Source: Anaerolineales bacterium (GTDB taxonomy: Bacteria; Chloroflexota; Anaerolineae; Anaerolineales; Villigracilaceae). From it: a stretch of DNA of 41,921 bases. The stretch lies in NCBI GenBank assembly GCA_022865905.1, contig JALHUM010000211.1, positions 1 through 41,921 of the forward strand, written 5' to 3'. Made by a program: the position numbers and the translations under genes. This document shows positions 16,901 to 25,001 of this stretch, in pieces. The stretch's first letter is position 1. Every line of letters begins with the position of its first letter. The notes under the pieces are model-generated. The model ran no database searches, was not told the origin of the DNA, and was given only the letters and a program-made list of their open reading frames with translations.

Positions 16901-17202
16901 TGTCCGATTGATTTTTCATTTGGCCCATGCATGCGATAAATAGCCTCAATGAAATAAGCAAGGAAGACGCTCGGATCACTGTCGGCTGCGTCGAGTTGTA
17001 CCCAGGCCGCCGGAAGCGGCGAAGCGGCAAGGAAATCCGCCAGCAGGGTCGTTTTTCCGTAGCCCGGCGGGGCTGAAAGCAAGATCAATCGTTTATCCAA
17101 TTGATTTTCGAGCCATTCAATGAGATGGGGGCGCGGCACACGGTCAGCCGCGGGCTGGGGGATGAGAAATTTCGTACGAAGTAGTGCGGAAGGTTTCATC
17201 AT
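13978..17202 (-). CDS. MalT-like STAND ATPase regulator with TPR array and SARP-type wHTH-BTAD C-terminus
   Basis: The 1074-residue protein begins LLRTKFLIPQP, the usual MalT/LuxR-type N-terminus, with Walker A SAPPGYGKTTLL near residue 45, LVLEDYHFI as Walker B and ISTRTDPPLALARLRARG of the NB-ARC-like module. A long helical repeat region (about 330-830) of TPR type follows. The C-terminus is not a LuxR HTH: VAVKCLGPFHVIVGGEEI and ITAFHTALSRLRHAL form an OmpR-like winged helix, and VDVDEFETALAKA...ELGMEPL is a bacterial transcriptional activation (BTAD) domain. It probably activates transcription on binding ATP and an inducer. Tandem ATGs at 17202 and 17199 are preferred over 17244, because a TATAAT lies only 7 nt upstream. 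It is divergent from the ABC importer operon, a candidate target. Confidence 0.85.
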   Translation of the reverse strand: MMKPSALLRTKFLIPQPAADRVPRPHLIEWLENQLDKRLILLSAPPGYGKTTLLADFLAASPLPAAWVQLDAADSDPSVFLAYFIEAIYRMHGPNEKSIGHITQTLLESTHASVSPQQILTVLVNELTDTLPNPWLLVLEDYHFIASPIVHQLVGLLIENGPTPLHVIISTRTDPPLALARLRARGMLAELRAPELRFGEYETSALINFCVPGLSEQSLSLLIEKTEGWAAALQIVRSSLQGQDARSADRFIAGLSGSHRYIFEYLTEEVFRRQSGDRQSFLMNTAVLSQMDAATCNALPGITNAQTMLDQLEQENLFLTSLDAQRHWYRYHYLFREFLFSKLQQERPEQVVELHRTVGKYYEHQGELEAAFAHYVEAKEWEAAALVIQAFAPDYVERGRVEVLHRYLTILPPEVMQGHPELLLQRGNALRSLGEAGLAINDFEDARIYFAARADRSGVSRALTRLAEINRAQGNYRQSEALASEALSCAPVDDHAARADALMALAKSAGFLTGMDHRRALAEQAVEEARLTGDRLSPLARANFLQSLGQMCWWHGDPQATIRYCQEALQLAPDELSPIAAQANISLVSPYLYWQELDTALHYAERGLEIAQTLHLRELLPSAYSALGNVLTRRGEIARAEGCLHQAMDLAQTLGLASYERLMAAGYLAYNLYGQGYVYEARQLAENALWAYTGNPDTFEAFVCRSVLADVALEQRQLSRAETLFNELLEIGERRQFRIPLAMVYFGLAYIHLVTNRRATGLDFARQALALIEPTQAIQLFLDQGERSRVVCKALQDAGEESIFLQRVMENLSTALYPFPKVIDHTAVAVKCLGPFHVIVGGEEISQERWVSAKARDLLAYFITFRGERIPGERAFDAIWSDKPGRGITAFHTALSRLRHALRTGDTAPRFILVETGDYWLDTAAFSVDVDEFETALAKARAASSEELAIPWYERAISLYHGEYLDNLYYDWLLPERRRLIQTYISALRTLADFHFTHERYTNALELLQRALRVDNLSEELHCQTMRAYAALGDQAGLAHQYQDLKKALSAELGMEPLVSTTKLYQRLVEGMKA

Positions 17203-17209
17203 CACGTAA

Positions 17210-17215
17210 ATTATA
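17210..17215 (-). promoter_or_regulatory. -10 box giving a near-leaderless regulator transcript
   Basis: On the minus strand TATAAT (complement of 17210-17215) lies 7 nt before the tandem ATG at 17202, with TTGCAA at a long 19-bp spacing upstream. Initiation 7 nt after the hexamer would fall at the start codon itself, so translation is likely leaderless or nearly so. No Shine-Dalgarno site is seen, in keeping with this. Confidence 0.5.
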
Positions 17216-17307
17216 GCCGCTTGAATGCCAATTTTTGCAAACAATTTGAAAACTCGTCATGATAAGATTAACCTAAATCCATATCCTTATTACCCGGAGG
17301 AGAGAAA

Positions 17308-18924
17308 ATGAATAAGAAATCCCTGTTGTTTATTTTTTTGATGGTTGCAGCGCTCATCTTGAGCTCCTGCGGCCCGGCAGCCACCCAAACACCTGTGGCG
17401 ACCCAACCACCCACCGCTACAGAAGCCCCGGTTCTTCCCAGAGTGCTAACGATCGCCTACACGGCAACCTTTACTACCTGGGACCCGGTCAAGTCGTTCT
17501 CGACCGAGGTAGCCTACATGGGAAATATGTACGAGCAGTTGCTGCGCATCAACCCGCCCGGCTCGGCTGAGAAGTTCACGCCCCTGCTGGCCACAAGCTG
17601 GGAATCCAGCGCCGACGGCCTCACGTGGACCTTCCACCTGCGCCCGAACGTGAAGTTCCACGACGGCGAACCGCTCACCGCCGATGCGGTGAAGATGTCC
17701 ATTGATGCGGCTAGGGATCATGCCGGTGCATCCTTTATCTGGTGGATGGTGGACAGCATCGAAGCGGTGGACACTCTGACCGTCAAATTCAATCTGACGG
17801 TTTCTGCTCCAATTGACCTGATCGCTTCGTCGTTCGACGGCGCGTGGATCGTCAGCCCGAAGGCACTCACAGCCTCGGCCGCGGATCCGAACTACTTTGA
17901 GACTGGCGTGGAAGCCGGCACCGGCCCATACATGCTCGAGTCATACAAAGCTGACCAGGAAATCGTCTTTACACGCTTCGACGATTACTGGGGCGGCTGG
18001 CAGCCGGGCCAGTTCGATAAGGTGCTGGTCGAAATTGTAAGCGAGGCAATCACTCAGCAGCAAATGCTGGAGGGCGGTCAGGTTGACCTGGTCCAAAGCA
18101 TCCCGAGCGAGAACCTGGATTCCTTCAAAACCAATCCAAACTACACGTATGATGAAGAGCCGTCCTTTTTCAATTACGTAGGCTTCTTCAACACGCTGCG
18201 CCCGCCGCTGGACAATATCAAGGTGCGCCAGGCACTCTCGTATGCCATCCCCTATAGCGATATCATTTCAATCGCTGTATTCAAGAGGGGTACGCAGAGC
18301 CGCGGCCCCGTCCCGGCCGGTGTATGGCCCTGGTCCGCTGACGTGAACCAATACACCTATGACCTTACGAAAGCCAGGCAACTGCTGGCGGATGCCGGTT
18401 TCCCGAACGGCGGCTTCGCGCTCAAACTGACCTACGCTTCCGAGAACAGTGTTGAAGCATCCTTTGCTCCATTGATCAAGGACTCCTTTGCCCAATTAGG
18501 CGTGGATGTGACCATTGAGCCGATGCTCTGGAATCAGCAGTGGGAGCTGGCAAAGGCCGATCCGGCCAACGCGCAGGATATGTTCCTGGTGCTCTACTGG
18601 CCAACCTACAGCGATGCCGGCTCGGACAACCTGTGGAGCATGTTCTACTACACCGAGAAACCGTTCTTCAATCTTTCGTACTGGAACAATCCGGCTTACA
18701 ATGCCCTCCTGGATGAGGCCATCGCCGACACCGTGACCGATCCGACCACCTCACAGGCCAAGTACGTGGAGGCGATGAATCTGCTGGTGGACGAAGCGCC
18801 CGGCCTGTTCTTCTTCGACACCAAGGCAGTGTATATCATCCCGAAGTACATCGAGGGTTTCAAGTACAATTTGAACTACCCGTTCATCCCGTACTTCTAC
18901 TACGAACTGCGCTCCACCAAGTAA
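17308..18924 (+). CDS. Family-5 extracellular solute-binding lipoprotein (peptide/nickel ABC importer)
   Basis: The 538-residue protein starts with a lipoprotein signal peptide, lipobox LSSC with Cys21, then a Thr/Pro/Gln-rich tether. The mature part is a DppA/OppA-type binding protein: YEQLLRINPPG, LATSWESSADGLTWTFHLRPNVKFHDGEPLTADAV (family 5 signature region), TGPYMLESY, VRQALSYAI and the final domain with PGLFFFD. It would be anchored outside the cell and deliver ligand to the permease pair encoded downstream. The ligand cannot be told; a nitrilase-type hydrolase at the end of the operon suggests an amide, nitrile or N-acyl compound, or a peptide. A strong site CGGAGGAG precedes the ATG. 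Confidence 0.93.
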   Translation: MNKKSLLFIFLMVAALILSSCGPAATQTPVATQPPTATEAPVLPRVLTIAYTATFTTWDPVKSFSTEVAYMGNMYEQLLRINPPGSAEKFTPLLATSWESSADGLTWTFHLRPNVKFHDGEPLTADAVKMSIDAARDHAGASFIWWMVDSIEAVDTLTVKFNLTVSAPIDLIASSFDGAWIVSPKALTASAADPNYFETGVEAGTGPYMLESYKADQEIVFTRFDDYWGGWQPGQFDKVLVEIVSEAITQQQMLEGGQVDLVQSIPSENLDSFKTNPNYTYDEEPSFFNYVGFFNTLRPPLDNIKVRQALSYAIPYSDIISIAVFKRGTQSRGPVPAGVWPWSADVNQYTYDLTKARQLLADAGFPNGGFALKLTYASENSVEASFAPLIKDSFAQLGVDVTIEPMLWNQQWELAKADPANAQDMFLVLYWPTYSDAGSDNLWSMFYYTEKPFFNLSYWNNPAYNALLDEAIADTVTDPTTSQAKYVEAMNLLVDEAPGLFFFDTKAVYIIPKYIEGFKYNLNYPFIPYFYYELRSTK

Positions 18925-18945
18925 TCCCGCACGCACCGAGATTTA

Positions 18946-18976
18946 CCGGCCGGGAGTGGGGCTGGCTCCCGGCCGG
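18946..18976 (+). promoter_or_regulatory. GC-rich intercistronic hairpin after the binding-protein gene
   Basis: CCGGCCGGGAG (18946-18956) and CTCCCGGCCGG (18966-18976) form a perfect 11-bp stem with a 9-nt loop. There is no T run. A hairpin at this place, between an abundant binding protein and its permeases, commonly protects the upstream message and lowers downstream expression; that role is inferred. Confidence 0.7.
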
Positions 18977-19018
18977 CTTCAATAAGAGAACCACCTGTTT
19001 CCCTGGGATGCCTCACTC

Positions 19019-20041
19019 ATGCGCAGACTCGAATTCATCCTTCGCCGTCTATTAAGTTCCATCTTCGTGTTGATCGGCGTCTCGATCATTATTTTTTTCT
19101 TGGCTCGGGTCATACCATCAAACGCGGCGGCACTTTACATTGGCCCCAAGGCCCGCCCGGAGGATATCGAGCGCGTTAGCAAACAATTGGGGCTGGATCG
19201 GCCTTTGCCGGTGCAGTATGCCATCTACATGCGCGACCTGCTGCACGGCGACCTGGGCACCTCCATTGGCACTAAACGCCCGGTTTTGACGGAGATCATT
19301 GATCGCGCCCCGGCCACCCTTGAACTGCTGTTCACGGGCATGTTTCTGGCGGCTTTGATCGGCGTACCGCTGGGCGTGTTGAGCGCTCGCTGGCAAGGGA
19401 AACCACTTGACGTAGCTGCACGCACAATATCCATCTTCGGCGTTTCCATGCCAGCTTTCTATCTTGGCCTCTTATTGCAGATTCTGTTTTTCCGCAACCT
19501 ACACTGGTTGCCCTTGGCGGGACGGATGAGCACCGCCTTGCGTTTTACCAATCCGATCGAACCGATCACCAATTTTCTCGTTCTCGATGCGCTCCTGACC
19601 CGTAATTGGGTCGCCCTTAAGGATACCGCCCTGCACCTCGTGCTGCCTGCGCTTACACTGGCAGCTTATCCGATTGGCTTGATCGCCCGCATGACGCGCG
19701 CCGCCATGCTTGAAGTTCTGGAACAGGATTACATCCGCACGGCGCGCGCCTATGGTATCAAGGATTTCATTATCACCTATCTTTACGCCCTCAAGAACGC
19801 CATCAGTCCTACGCTGACCGTCATCGGCTTGACTGTAGCCTTTGCCTTGACCGGCACGTTTTTCGTTGAGATCATCTTTAATTGGCCGGGGCTGGGGTTA
19901 TTCACCGTGCGTTCCCTGCTCAACGTGGATTATCCTGCCATTATGGGCATGACGCTCTTCGCGGCAACCGCCTATGTGATCATCAACCTGATCGTTGATG
20001 TACTCCAGGCGTGGGTTGATCCGCGCATCAGTCTGAAATAA
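19019..20041 (+). CDS. DppB/OppB-type ABC transporter permease
   Basis: The 340-residue membrane protein has the classic start RRLEFILRRLLSSIFVLIGVSIIIFFLARVIP, the long first periplasmic loop (GLDRPLPVQYAIYMRDLLHGDLGTSI), about six membrane helices and the EAA loop region RAAMLEVLEQDYIRTARAYGIKDF that docks the ATPases. It is the first permease of a family-5 importer. It lies 94 bp after the binding-protein gene, past the intercistronic hairpin, and 2 bp before dppC. Confidence 0.93.
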   Translation: MRRLEFILRRLLSSIFVLIGVSIIIFFLARVIPSNAAALYIGPKARPEDIERVSKQLGLDRPLPVQYAIYMRDLLHGDLGTSIGTKRPVLTEIIDRAPATLELLFTGMFLAALIGVPLGVLSARWQGKPLDVAARTISIFGVSMPAFYLGLLLQILFFRNLHWLPLAGRMSTALRFTNPIEPITNFLVLDALLTRNWVALKDTALHLVLPALTLAAYPIGLIARMTRAAMLEVLEQDYIRTARAYGIKDFIITYLYALKNAISPTLTVIGLTVAFALTGTFFVEIIFNWPGLGLFTVRSLLNVDYPAIMGMTLFAATAYVIINLIVDVLQAWVDPRISLK

Positions 20042-20043
20042 TT

Positions 20044-20937
20044 ATGCCTGCCATACCCGCCCTCTCCGTCGAATCCGAGCTACAAAGCACGCGCACATTC
20101 CGTCACGTGTTGAGCGTAATCGTGCGTGATCCGCTCGCGTTGGCGAGCACGATTATGATCGTCCTGTTCATCTTGATTGCCATCTTTGCTTATCAGGTCG
20201 CCCCGTACCCCCAAGAAGGGATCGGGAGGACAAATGCGCCAAATACTATGCTTGTACCGTCGGCGGGACATATCCTGGGCGCTGACCGCCTCGGGCGTGA
20301 CATACTTAGTCGCGTCATCATGGGGGCGCGACCGGCGCTGATCGTTCCGATTGGCGTGGTTGTCTTTGCCGTGCTGATTGGCGCACCGCTCGGGGCAATC
20401 GCCGGCTACAAGGGCGGGAGAGTGGACGATGTCATCATGCGCATCACCGACCTGTTCCTGGCGTTTCCATCGCTCCTGCTGGCGTTGGCGATCACCTCCG
20501 CCCTTGGCCGCGGTTTGCAGAATGCAGCGATTGCCTTGATTATCTCCTGGTGGCCCTGGTACACCCGTTTGGTGCGCGGTGTGACCATCAGTCTGCGGGA
20601 GCGCTACTTCGTCGAGGCGGCCCAGGCTATCGGTGTGCGCGATTCGGTCATCATCCTGCGCCACATCCTGCCGAATACCATTAGCCCGATCCTCGTCCAG
20701 GCGACGGTTGACTTCGGCACAGTGATCCTGGCAATGGGCGGACTGGCGTTCCTTGGTCTGGGCACGCAGCCGCCCGCGCCCGATTGGGGCTTGATGGTCA
20801 GCGAAGGGCGCGAATATATTCTCAATCAGTGGTGGGTTTCCACCTCCGCTGGCCTGGCAATCTTTATCGTCGTTCTGGCATTCAATCTGCTGGGTGATAC
20901 CCTGCGCGATATCTTCGACCCGAGGCAGTATAGATGA
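20044..20937 (+). CDS. DppC/OppC-type ABC transporter permease
   Basis: The 297-residue permease has the short N-terminal cytoplasmic tail of OppC proteins (FRHVLSVIVRDPLALASTIM), the sequence HILGADRLGRDILSRVIMGARPAL, and the ATPase-coupling loop RERYFVEAAQAIGVRDSVI followed by RHILPNTISPILVQ. About six membrane spans are visible. Its start is 2 bp after the dppB-like stop and its end overlaps the following ATPase start by 4 bp (ATGA), so the subunits are translationally coupled. Confidence 0.93.
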   Translation: MPAIPALSVESELQSTRTFRHVLSVIVRDPLALASTIMIVLFILIAIFAYQVAPYPQEGIGRTNAPNTMLVPSAGHILGADRLGRDILSRVIMGARPALIVPIGVVVFAVLIGAPLGAIAGYKGGRVDDVIMRITDLFLAFPSLLLALAITSALGRGLQNAAIALIISWWPWYTRLVRGVTISLRERYFVEAAQAIGVRDSVIILRHILPNTISPILVQATVDFGTVILAMGGLAFLGLGTQPPAPDWGLMVSEGREYILNQWWVSTSAGLAIFIVVLAFNLLGDTLRDIFDPRQYR

Positions 20938-21905
20938 CCGCCCTGCTCGAAGTTCGTGACCTGTTCCTGGAATTCAAATCCTCGCGCGGCCGTTTGAAGG
21001 CACTCAACGGCATCACGTTTGACGTACAGCCGGGCGAGGTCTTTGGCCTGGTTGGAGAAACCGGCTGCGGCAAGACGGTAACAGGTCTCTCGGTCTTACG
21101 CCTGCTGCCCAGGTCAGCGTCCATAACGGGGGGGCAGGTTATCTTCGAGGGTGTGGATTTACTCACCCTGGGTCAGAGTGAAATCGAATCCGTGCGCGGC
21201 AGAAAGATTGCCATGATCTTCCAGGACCCAAGCACGTCGCTCAATCCGGTCTTTAGCAACGGTTCGCAAATCGAGCGGGTCATCCGCCAACACATGAAGG
21301 TGACAAAGCAGCAGGCCGCCGTAAAGGCACTTGAGGTACTGGCGGCGGTCGGCTTGCCGGACGTGGAACGCATCCTGAGGTCATACCCCCACCAACTCTC
21401 CGGAGGCATGCAGCAGCGCGTGATGATTGCGATGGCGCTATCCTGTAACCCGCGGCTTCTGATTGCGGATGAGCCGACGACCTCTCTTGACGTCACGATC
21501 CAGGCGCAAATCTTAAAGTTACTGCGAGGTTTGCAGAAGAAATTTGACGTATCGGTTATTTTAATAACCCACAACCTCGGCGTCATCGCGCAGACCTGTG
21601 ACCGGTTGGCCGTTTTATATGGCGGACGCGTGGCCGAAAGCGGGCCCACGCGCGAAATCTTCGTCAATCCCCAGCACCCTTACACGCGCGGCCTGATGAA
21701 TGCCATTCCCCGACCCGGCAGCCGTGGGAAAAGGATGGCCGCAATCCCTGGCGCAGTCCCAACAAATCCAGGTGCGATAGTTGGCTGTGCTTTTGCCCCG
21801 CGCTGTGAATTCGCCCTTGAGCGCTGTCGTACTGAAAGCCCCCCATTGGTCCAAGTGGGTAAAAACCATTTGAGCGCCTGTTTTCTCGCTGAGCACAAGC
21901 CATGA
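20934..21905 (+). CDS. DppD/OppD-type ABC transporter ATP-binding protein
   Basis: The 323-residue ATPase shows Walker A GETGCGKTVT (near residues 40-49), the Q-loop MIFQDPSTSLNPVF, signature LSGGMQQRV and Walker B LLIADEPTTSLDV, followed by the oligopeptide/dipeptide-type C-terminal region with VNPQHPYTRGLM and a cysteine segment (GCAFAPRCEFALERC), where OppD-type proteins often bind an Fe-S cluster. Start and stop both overlap neighbours by 4 bp. Confidence 0.93.
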   Translation: MTALLEVRDLFLEFKSSRGRLKALNGITFDVQPGEVFGLVGETGCGKTVTGLSVLRLLPRSASITGGQVIFEGVDLLTLGQSEIESVRGRKIAMIFQDPSTSLNPVFSNGSQIERVIRQHMKVTKQQAAVKALEVLAAVGLPDVERILRSYPHQLSGGMQQRVMIAMALSCNPRLLIADEPTTSLDVTIQAQILKLLRGLQKKFDVSVILITHNLGVIAQTCDRLAVLYGGRVAESGPTREIFVNPQHPYTRGLMNAIPRPGSRGKRMAAIPGAVPTNPGAIVGCAFAPRCEFALERCRTESPPLVQVGKNHLSACFLAEHKP

Positions 21906-22879
21906 TGACAGCCCCACTGGTTCAAGTCCGTTCTCTTACCAAGCATTTCCGTCTGCCAGGCGGATGGCTTTCCGGCGGCGCGCGTTACGTCTACGCCGTG
22001 GACGGCGTGGATTTGGATATTGCGGCTGGCGAGGTTTTCGGGCTGGTGGGCGAATCGGGCTGCGGCAAGACCACCCTGGGGCGCATCATCCTGCGTCTAA
22101 TTGAGCCGACTGCTGGCCAGGTACTCTTCGCTGGATGCGACTTGACCACTCTGAAGGGTAACAAAATGCGTGCCATGCGCCAGCAGATGCAGGTAGTTTT
22201 TCAAAACCCACTGTCCTCCCTTAGCCCGCGGTTCAAGGTCGAACAGATCGTTGCCGAACCGCTGGCCACACACCATGTTCTGCCCAAGAACGAAATCCGA
22301 GGCAGGGTGATTGAACTGCTCGAACAGGTTGGACTGGGAAAACAGCATCTCGACCGCTTTCCGCACGAATTATCTGGCGGGCAGTGCCAGCGCGTGGCCG
22401 TTGCACGTGCATTAGCCGTCAACCCAAAATTGATCGTATTGGATGAGCCGACCTCCGCTCTGGATGTGTCCGTGCAGGCGCAAATTATCAACCTGCTCGA
22501 AGACCTGAAGAAGATGCATAGATTGACGTATCTCTTCATTTCGCACGATTTGAATGTCGTCCAACACATCAGCGACCGTATCGGTGTAATGTATCTCGGT
22601 ATGTTGGTTGAACTCGGCCCAAGCGGGGCAATCTTTGGTGAGCCGCTTCATCCATACACAAAGGCTCTTTTTGGTGCAATCCCGCTGCCAGTGGTGGATA
22701 GCGGACGTGAGTTGACCATCCTGGAGGGCAATGTGCCTAGCCCGGTCAACCCGCCCTCAGGATGCCGCTTCCATACCCGTTGTCCTTTGGTGCAGGAAAT
22801 CTGTAAGCAAAGTCAGCCCGAATTACGGCAGGTACGGCTTGAGCGATTTGTTACCTGTCATTTCGTTGAATCAAACTAA
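21902..22879 (+). CDS. DppF/OppF-type ABC transporter ATP-binding protein
   Basis: The 325-residue partner ATPase has Walker A GESGCGKTTLGR, Q-loop VVFQNPLSSLSPRF, signature LSGGQCQRVAVARAL and Walker B LIVLDEPTSALDV, then PLHPYTKALFGAIP and SGCRFHTRCPLVQEIC at the C-terminus. It completes the ATPase heterodimer of the importer. Eighteen bases separate it from the nitrilase gene, which has its own good ribosome-binding site. Confidence 0.93.
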   Translation: MMTAPLVQVRSLTKHFRLPGGWLSGGARYVYAVDGVDLDIAAGEVFGLVGESGCGKTTLGRIILRLIEPTAGQVLFAGCDLTTLKGNKMRAMRQQMQVVFQNPLSSLSPRFKVEQIVAEPLATHHVLPKNEIRGRVIELLEQVGLGKQHLDRFPHELSGGQCQRVAVARALAVNPKLIVLDEPTSALDVSVQAQIINLLEDLKKMHRLTYLFISHDLNVVQHISDRIGVMYLGMLVELGPSGAIFGEPLHPYTKALFGAIPLPVVDSGRELTILEGNVPSPVNPPSGCRFHTRCPLVQEICKQSQPELRQVRLERFVTCHFVESN

Positions 22880-22896
22880 GAATTAGGAGAGACACT

Positions 22897-23802
22897 ATGA
22901 CTCGCTTGTTAGGTATCGCTGGAATACAAATGACCGTCGTCCCGTGGGATGCCAACGCCACCGTAGATAAGATGGCGGATATTGTCGAGAACATTAATAA
23001 AATTTTTCCATGGGTCCAATTGATGATGTTCCATGAATTGGTCGTTCCGGGTCTTGAGCAGTTTGTTACAACAGAAAATAATGATACCTGGAAGAAAAAC
23101 GCCGAGCCGATTCCAGGCCCACTGACCGAGCGGTTGTGCGCCCTGGCGCGTAAGACGGGGAAGTGGCTCGTCCCGGGTTCGATGTATGAACAGGAGGGCG
23201 ACAAACTTTATAACACGGCGGTTGTCATCTCCCCTATGGGCGAGATTGTGGCGAAATACCGCAAAATGTTTCCCTGGCTGCCCTACGAGAGCGGCACGAC
23301 CCCCGGCGACCAGTTTTGCGTTTTCGATATCCCCAATATAGGGCGCTTCGGGTTGTGTATTTGCTACGATATGTGGTTCCCCGAAGTTGCGCGCACGCTG
23401 GCGTGGATGGGTGTGGAAGTTATCCTCCAACCTACGCTGACGACCACTTCTGACCGCGAACTGGAATTAATTATGTGCCGGGCCAATGCCCTGTTCAACC
23501 AGTGCTACTTCATCAGCGTCAATGGAATTGGGACATGGGGCGGCGGGCGCTCGACGTTCATTGACCCGGATGGGCGCGTATTGCAGGAAGCCGGCGCCAA
23601 CCAGACGATCCTGACCGAGATCATTGACCTCGACCACGTCACCCGAACGCGTGAATACGGCACTCTTGGGCTGGCGCAAACGCTCAAGCAGTTGCGCGAC
23701 TCCGAGCACAAATTCCCGATTTACGAGGATGGTCGATTGGCAAAGGGCAGCTTCGACCAACTGGGCGCTATAAAGTACCATCACTCCCTGAAGATCCCTT
23801 AG
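22897..23802 (+). CDS. Nitrilase-superfamily carbon-nitrogen hydrolase
   Basis: This 301-residue cytoplasmic enzyme has the Glu-Lys-Cys triad of the superfamily: Glu47 in MMFHELVVPG, Lys123 in KYRKMFPW and Cys156 in CICYDMWFPE, with a further glutamate in YESGTTPG. Members hydrolyse amides or nitriles, or form N-acyl bonds; the sequence looks amidase-like (related by eye to aliphatic amidase, formamidase and carbamoylase groups), but the substrate is unknown. As the last gene of the ABC importer operon (site TAGGAGAG before the ATG) it probably acts on the imported compound, releasing ammonia. The region after the stop (AAACCGGACTCCCGGGTTT) is hairpin-like and may end the operon. Confidence 0.88.
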   Translation: MTRLLGIAGIQMTVVPWDANATVDKMADIVENINKIFPWVQLMMFHELVVPGLEQFVTTENNDTWKKNAEPIPGPLTERLCALARKTGKWLVPGSMYEQEGDKLYNTAVVISPMGEIVAKYRKMFPWLPYESGTTPGDQFCVFDIPNIGRFGLCICYDMWFPEVARTLAWMGVEVILQPTLTTTSDRELELIMCRANALFNQCYFISVNGIGTWGGGRSTFIDPDGRVLQEAGANQTILTEIIDLDHVTRTREYGTLGLAQTLKQLRDSEHKFPIYEDGRLAKGSFDQLGAIKYHHSLKIP

Positions 23803-23863
23803 CAAACCGGACTCCCGGGTTTAAGACCGGAAGCGCTTACCAGGCGGGAAGGCCAGGAAAGCC

Positions 23864-24373
23864 ATGAACGTTCGAAACGTGCAGCCTTCGGATTACCCAG
23901 CCATCATTTCGGTGCTCGACGAGTGGTGGGGCGGACGGAAGATGAGCGACATGCTGCCGCGCTTGTTCTTCGAGCATTTCTGCGAAACCAGCTTCATCAT
24001 CGAAGAAGACGGCCGATTCGCGGCTTTCCTGATCGGCTTTTTTTCGCAGAGCCGGCCCGAGGAAGCTTACATTCACTTCGTCGGCGTGCACCTGCAGTAC
24101 CGCAAACGCGGCTTCGGCCGTGAGCTGTACGAGCGCTTCTTCGCCGCCATGCGCCAGGGTCAGCGCAGGCTGGTGCGCTGTGTCACCGCGCCGATCAACA
24201 CGGGCTCGATCGCCTTCCATACCCGCATGGGTTTCCGGATCGAGCCGGGGAAGGCTGAGTTGAATGGGGTGGCCTATGATCCCGATCACGACGGGCCCGG
24301 CGAACACCGGGTGCGTTCCGTCCGGCAGTTCAGACCGGTCTGCTGTCCTGCTCTTCTGAAGGTTAAAATATGA
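23864..24373 (+). CDS. GNAT family N-acetyltransferase
   Basis: The 169-residue protein has the GNAT acetyl-CoA site: VGVHLQYRKRGFGRELYERFF (the R-x-x-G-x-G/A loop and following helix), preceded by EAYIHFVGV (strand 4) and followed by INTGSIAFHTRMGFRIEPG. The N-terminus NVRNVQPSDYPAIISVLDEWWGG is usual for small-molecule acetyltransferases. The substrate is unknown. The stop overlaps the start of the following lipoprotein gene (ATGA at 24370-24373), linking the two. Confidence 0.85.
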   Translation: MNVRNVQPSDYPAIISVLDEWWGGRKMSDMLPRLFFEHFCETSFIIEEDGRFAAFLIGFFSQSRPEEAYIHFVGVHLQYRKRGFGRELYERFFAAMRQGQRRLVRCVTAPINTGSIAFHTRMGFRIEPGKAELNGVAYDPDHDGPGEHRVRSVRQFRPVCCPALLKVKI

Positions 24374-25001
24374 TTCGGAGACCCATCCTATTGGTTGTTG
24401 TCACCGCGCTGCTGCTCGCGAGCGCCTGCGGCCCCACCCCCCCCAACCGCCCGCCGCCAGCTCTGAAACCGAGACCCTCCCGACTGCGACCCCCATGCCG
24501 ACCAACACCCCCCAACTCCCCCCCACCGAACTGCCGCCCAGCGCCCGCCTGGGCGCCGTCCTGACCGGCTCGGGCGCCGTGGACCGCAGCCTGCTGACCT
24601 ACGACGACCTGATGACCGGCGCCAGCACTGCCCCGCTGGACGACGGTGCCTTCGCCCTACCAGAAGCGGCCGCCATGCCGGCTGTCGTTTTTAAAGGCCG
24701 CCTGGAACTGGTTGGAGAGGCGGACAATGGTGGCTTTGAGACGATCAGAGATGCTCTCAACTACAGTGCGGATTCCGGGCGTTTGCATCTGCCCAAATTT
24801 GATTTCGAGTTTGTGCAGGACGGCAGCTACTTGATTCCGGTCACTCAGGGCTTGAGCATCAGTGGGCATCCATATTGGAATTACATCGTAGGCCCTGGGC
24901 GCATCTGGAAAGAAAACAGTATCTTTCTGGCGTTGAAGTCAATTGGTTTGTCGGATGATGAAACCCGACGGGCATGGGTGCGTCAGCAGTGCAACTGCTG
25001 A
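24370..25001 (+). pseudogene. Lipoprotein gene split by a frameshift in a poly-C tract
   Basis: The first frame (ATG 24370) encodes a clear lipoprotein signal, ILLVVVTALLLASACG with Cys20, then passes into nonsense Pro/Arg residues and ends at 24564. The body of the protein lies in another frame, which reads back through TETLPTATPMPTNTPQLPP, a typical Thr/Pro tether, and continues to 25001 (FALPEAAAMPAVVFKGRLEL, GLSISGHPYWNYIVGPGRIW). The two frames meet at CCCCACCCCCCCC; the C8 run is 24437-24444. One extra C would restore a single lipoprotein of about 210 residues. I do not recognise the body. The end may also be altered. This may be a mutation, slippage-based variation or a sequencing error. 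Confidence 0.65.

Noticed and set aside
17224-17300. A specific promoter for the binding-protein operon
   Set aside because: TTGCAA (17235-17240) and TAAGAT (17263-17268) are 22 bp apart, and other hexamer pairs are no better spaced; no call is justified.
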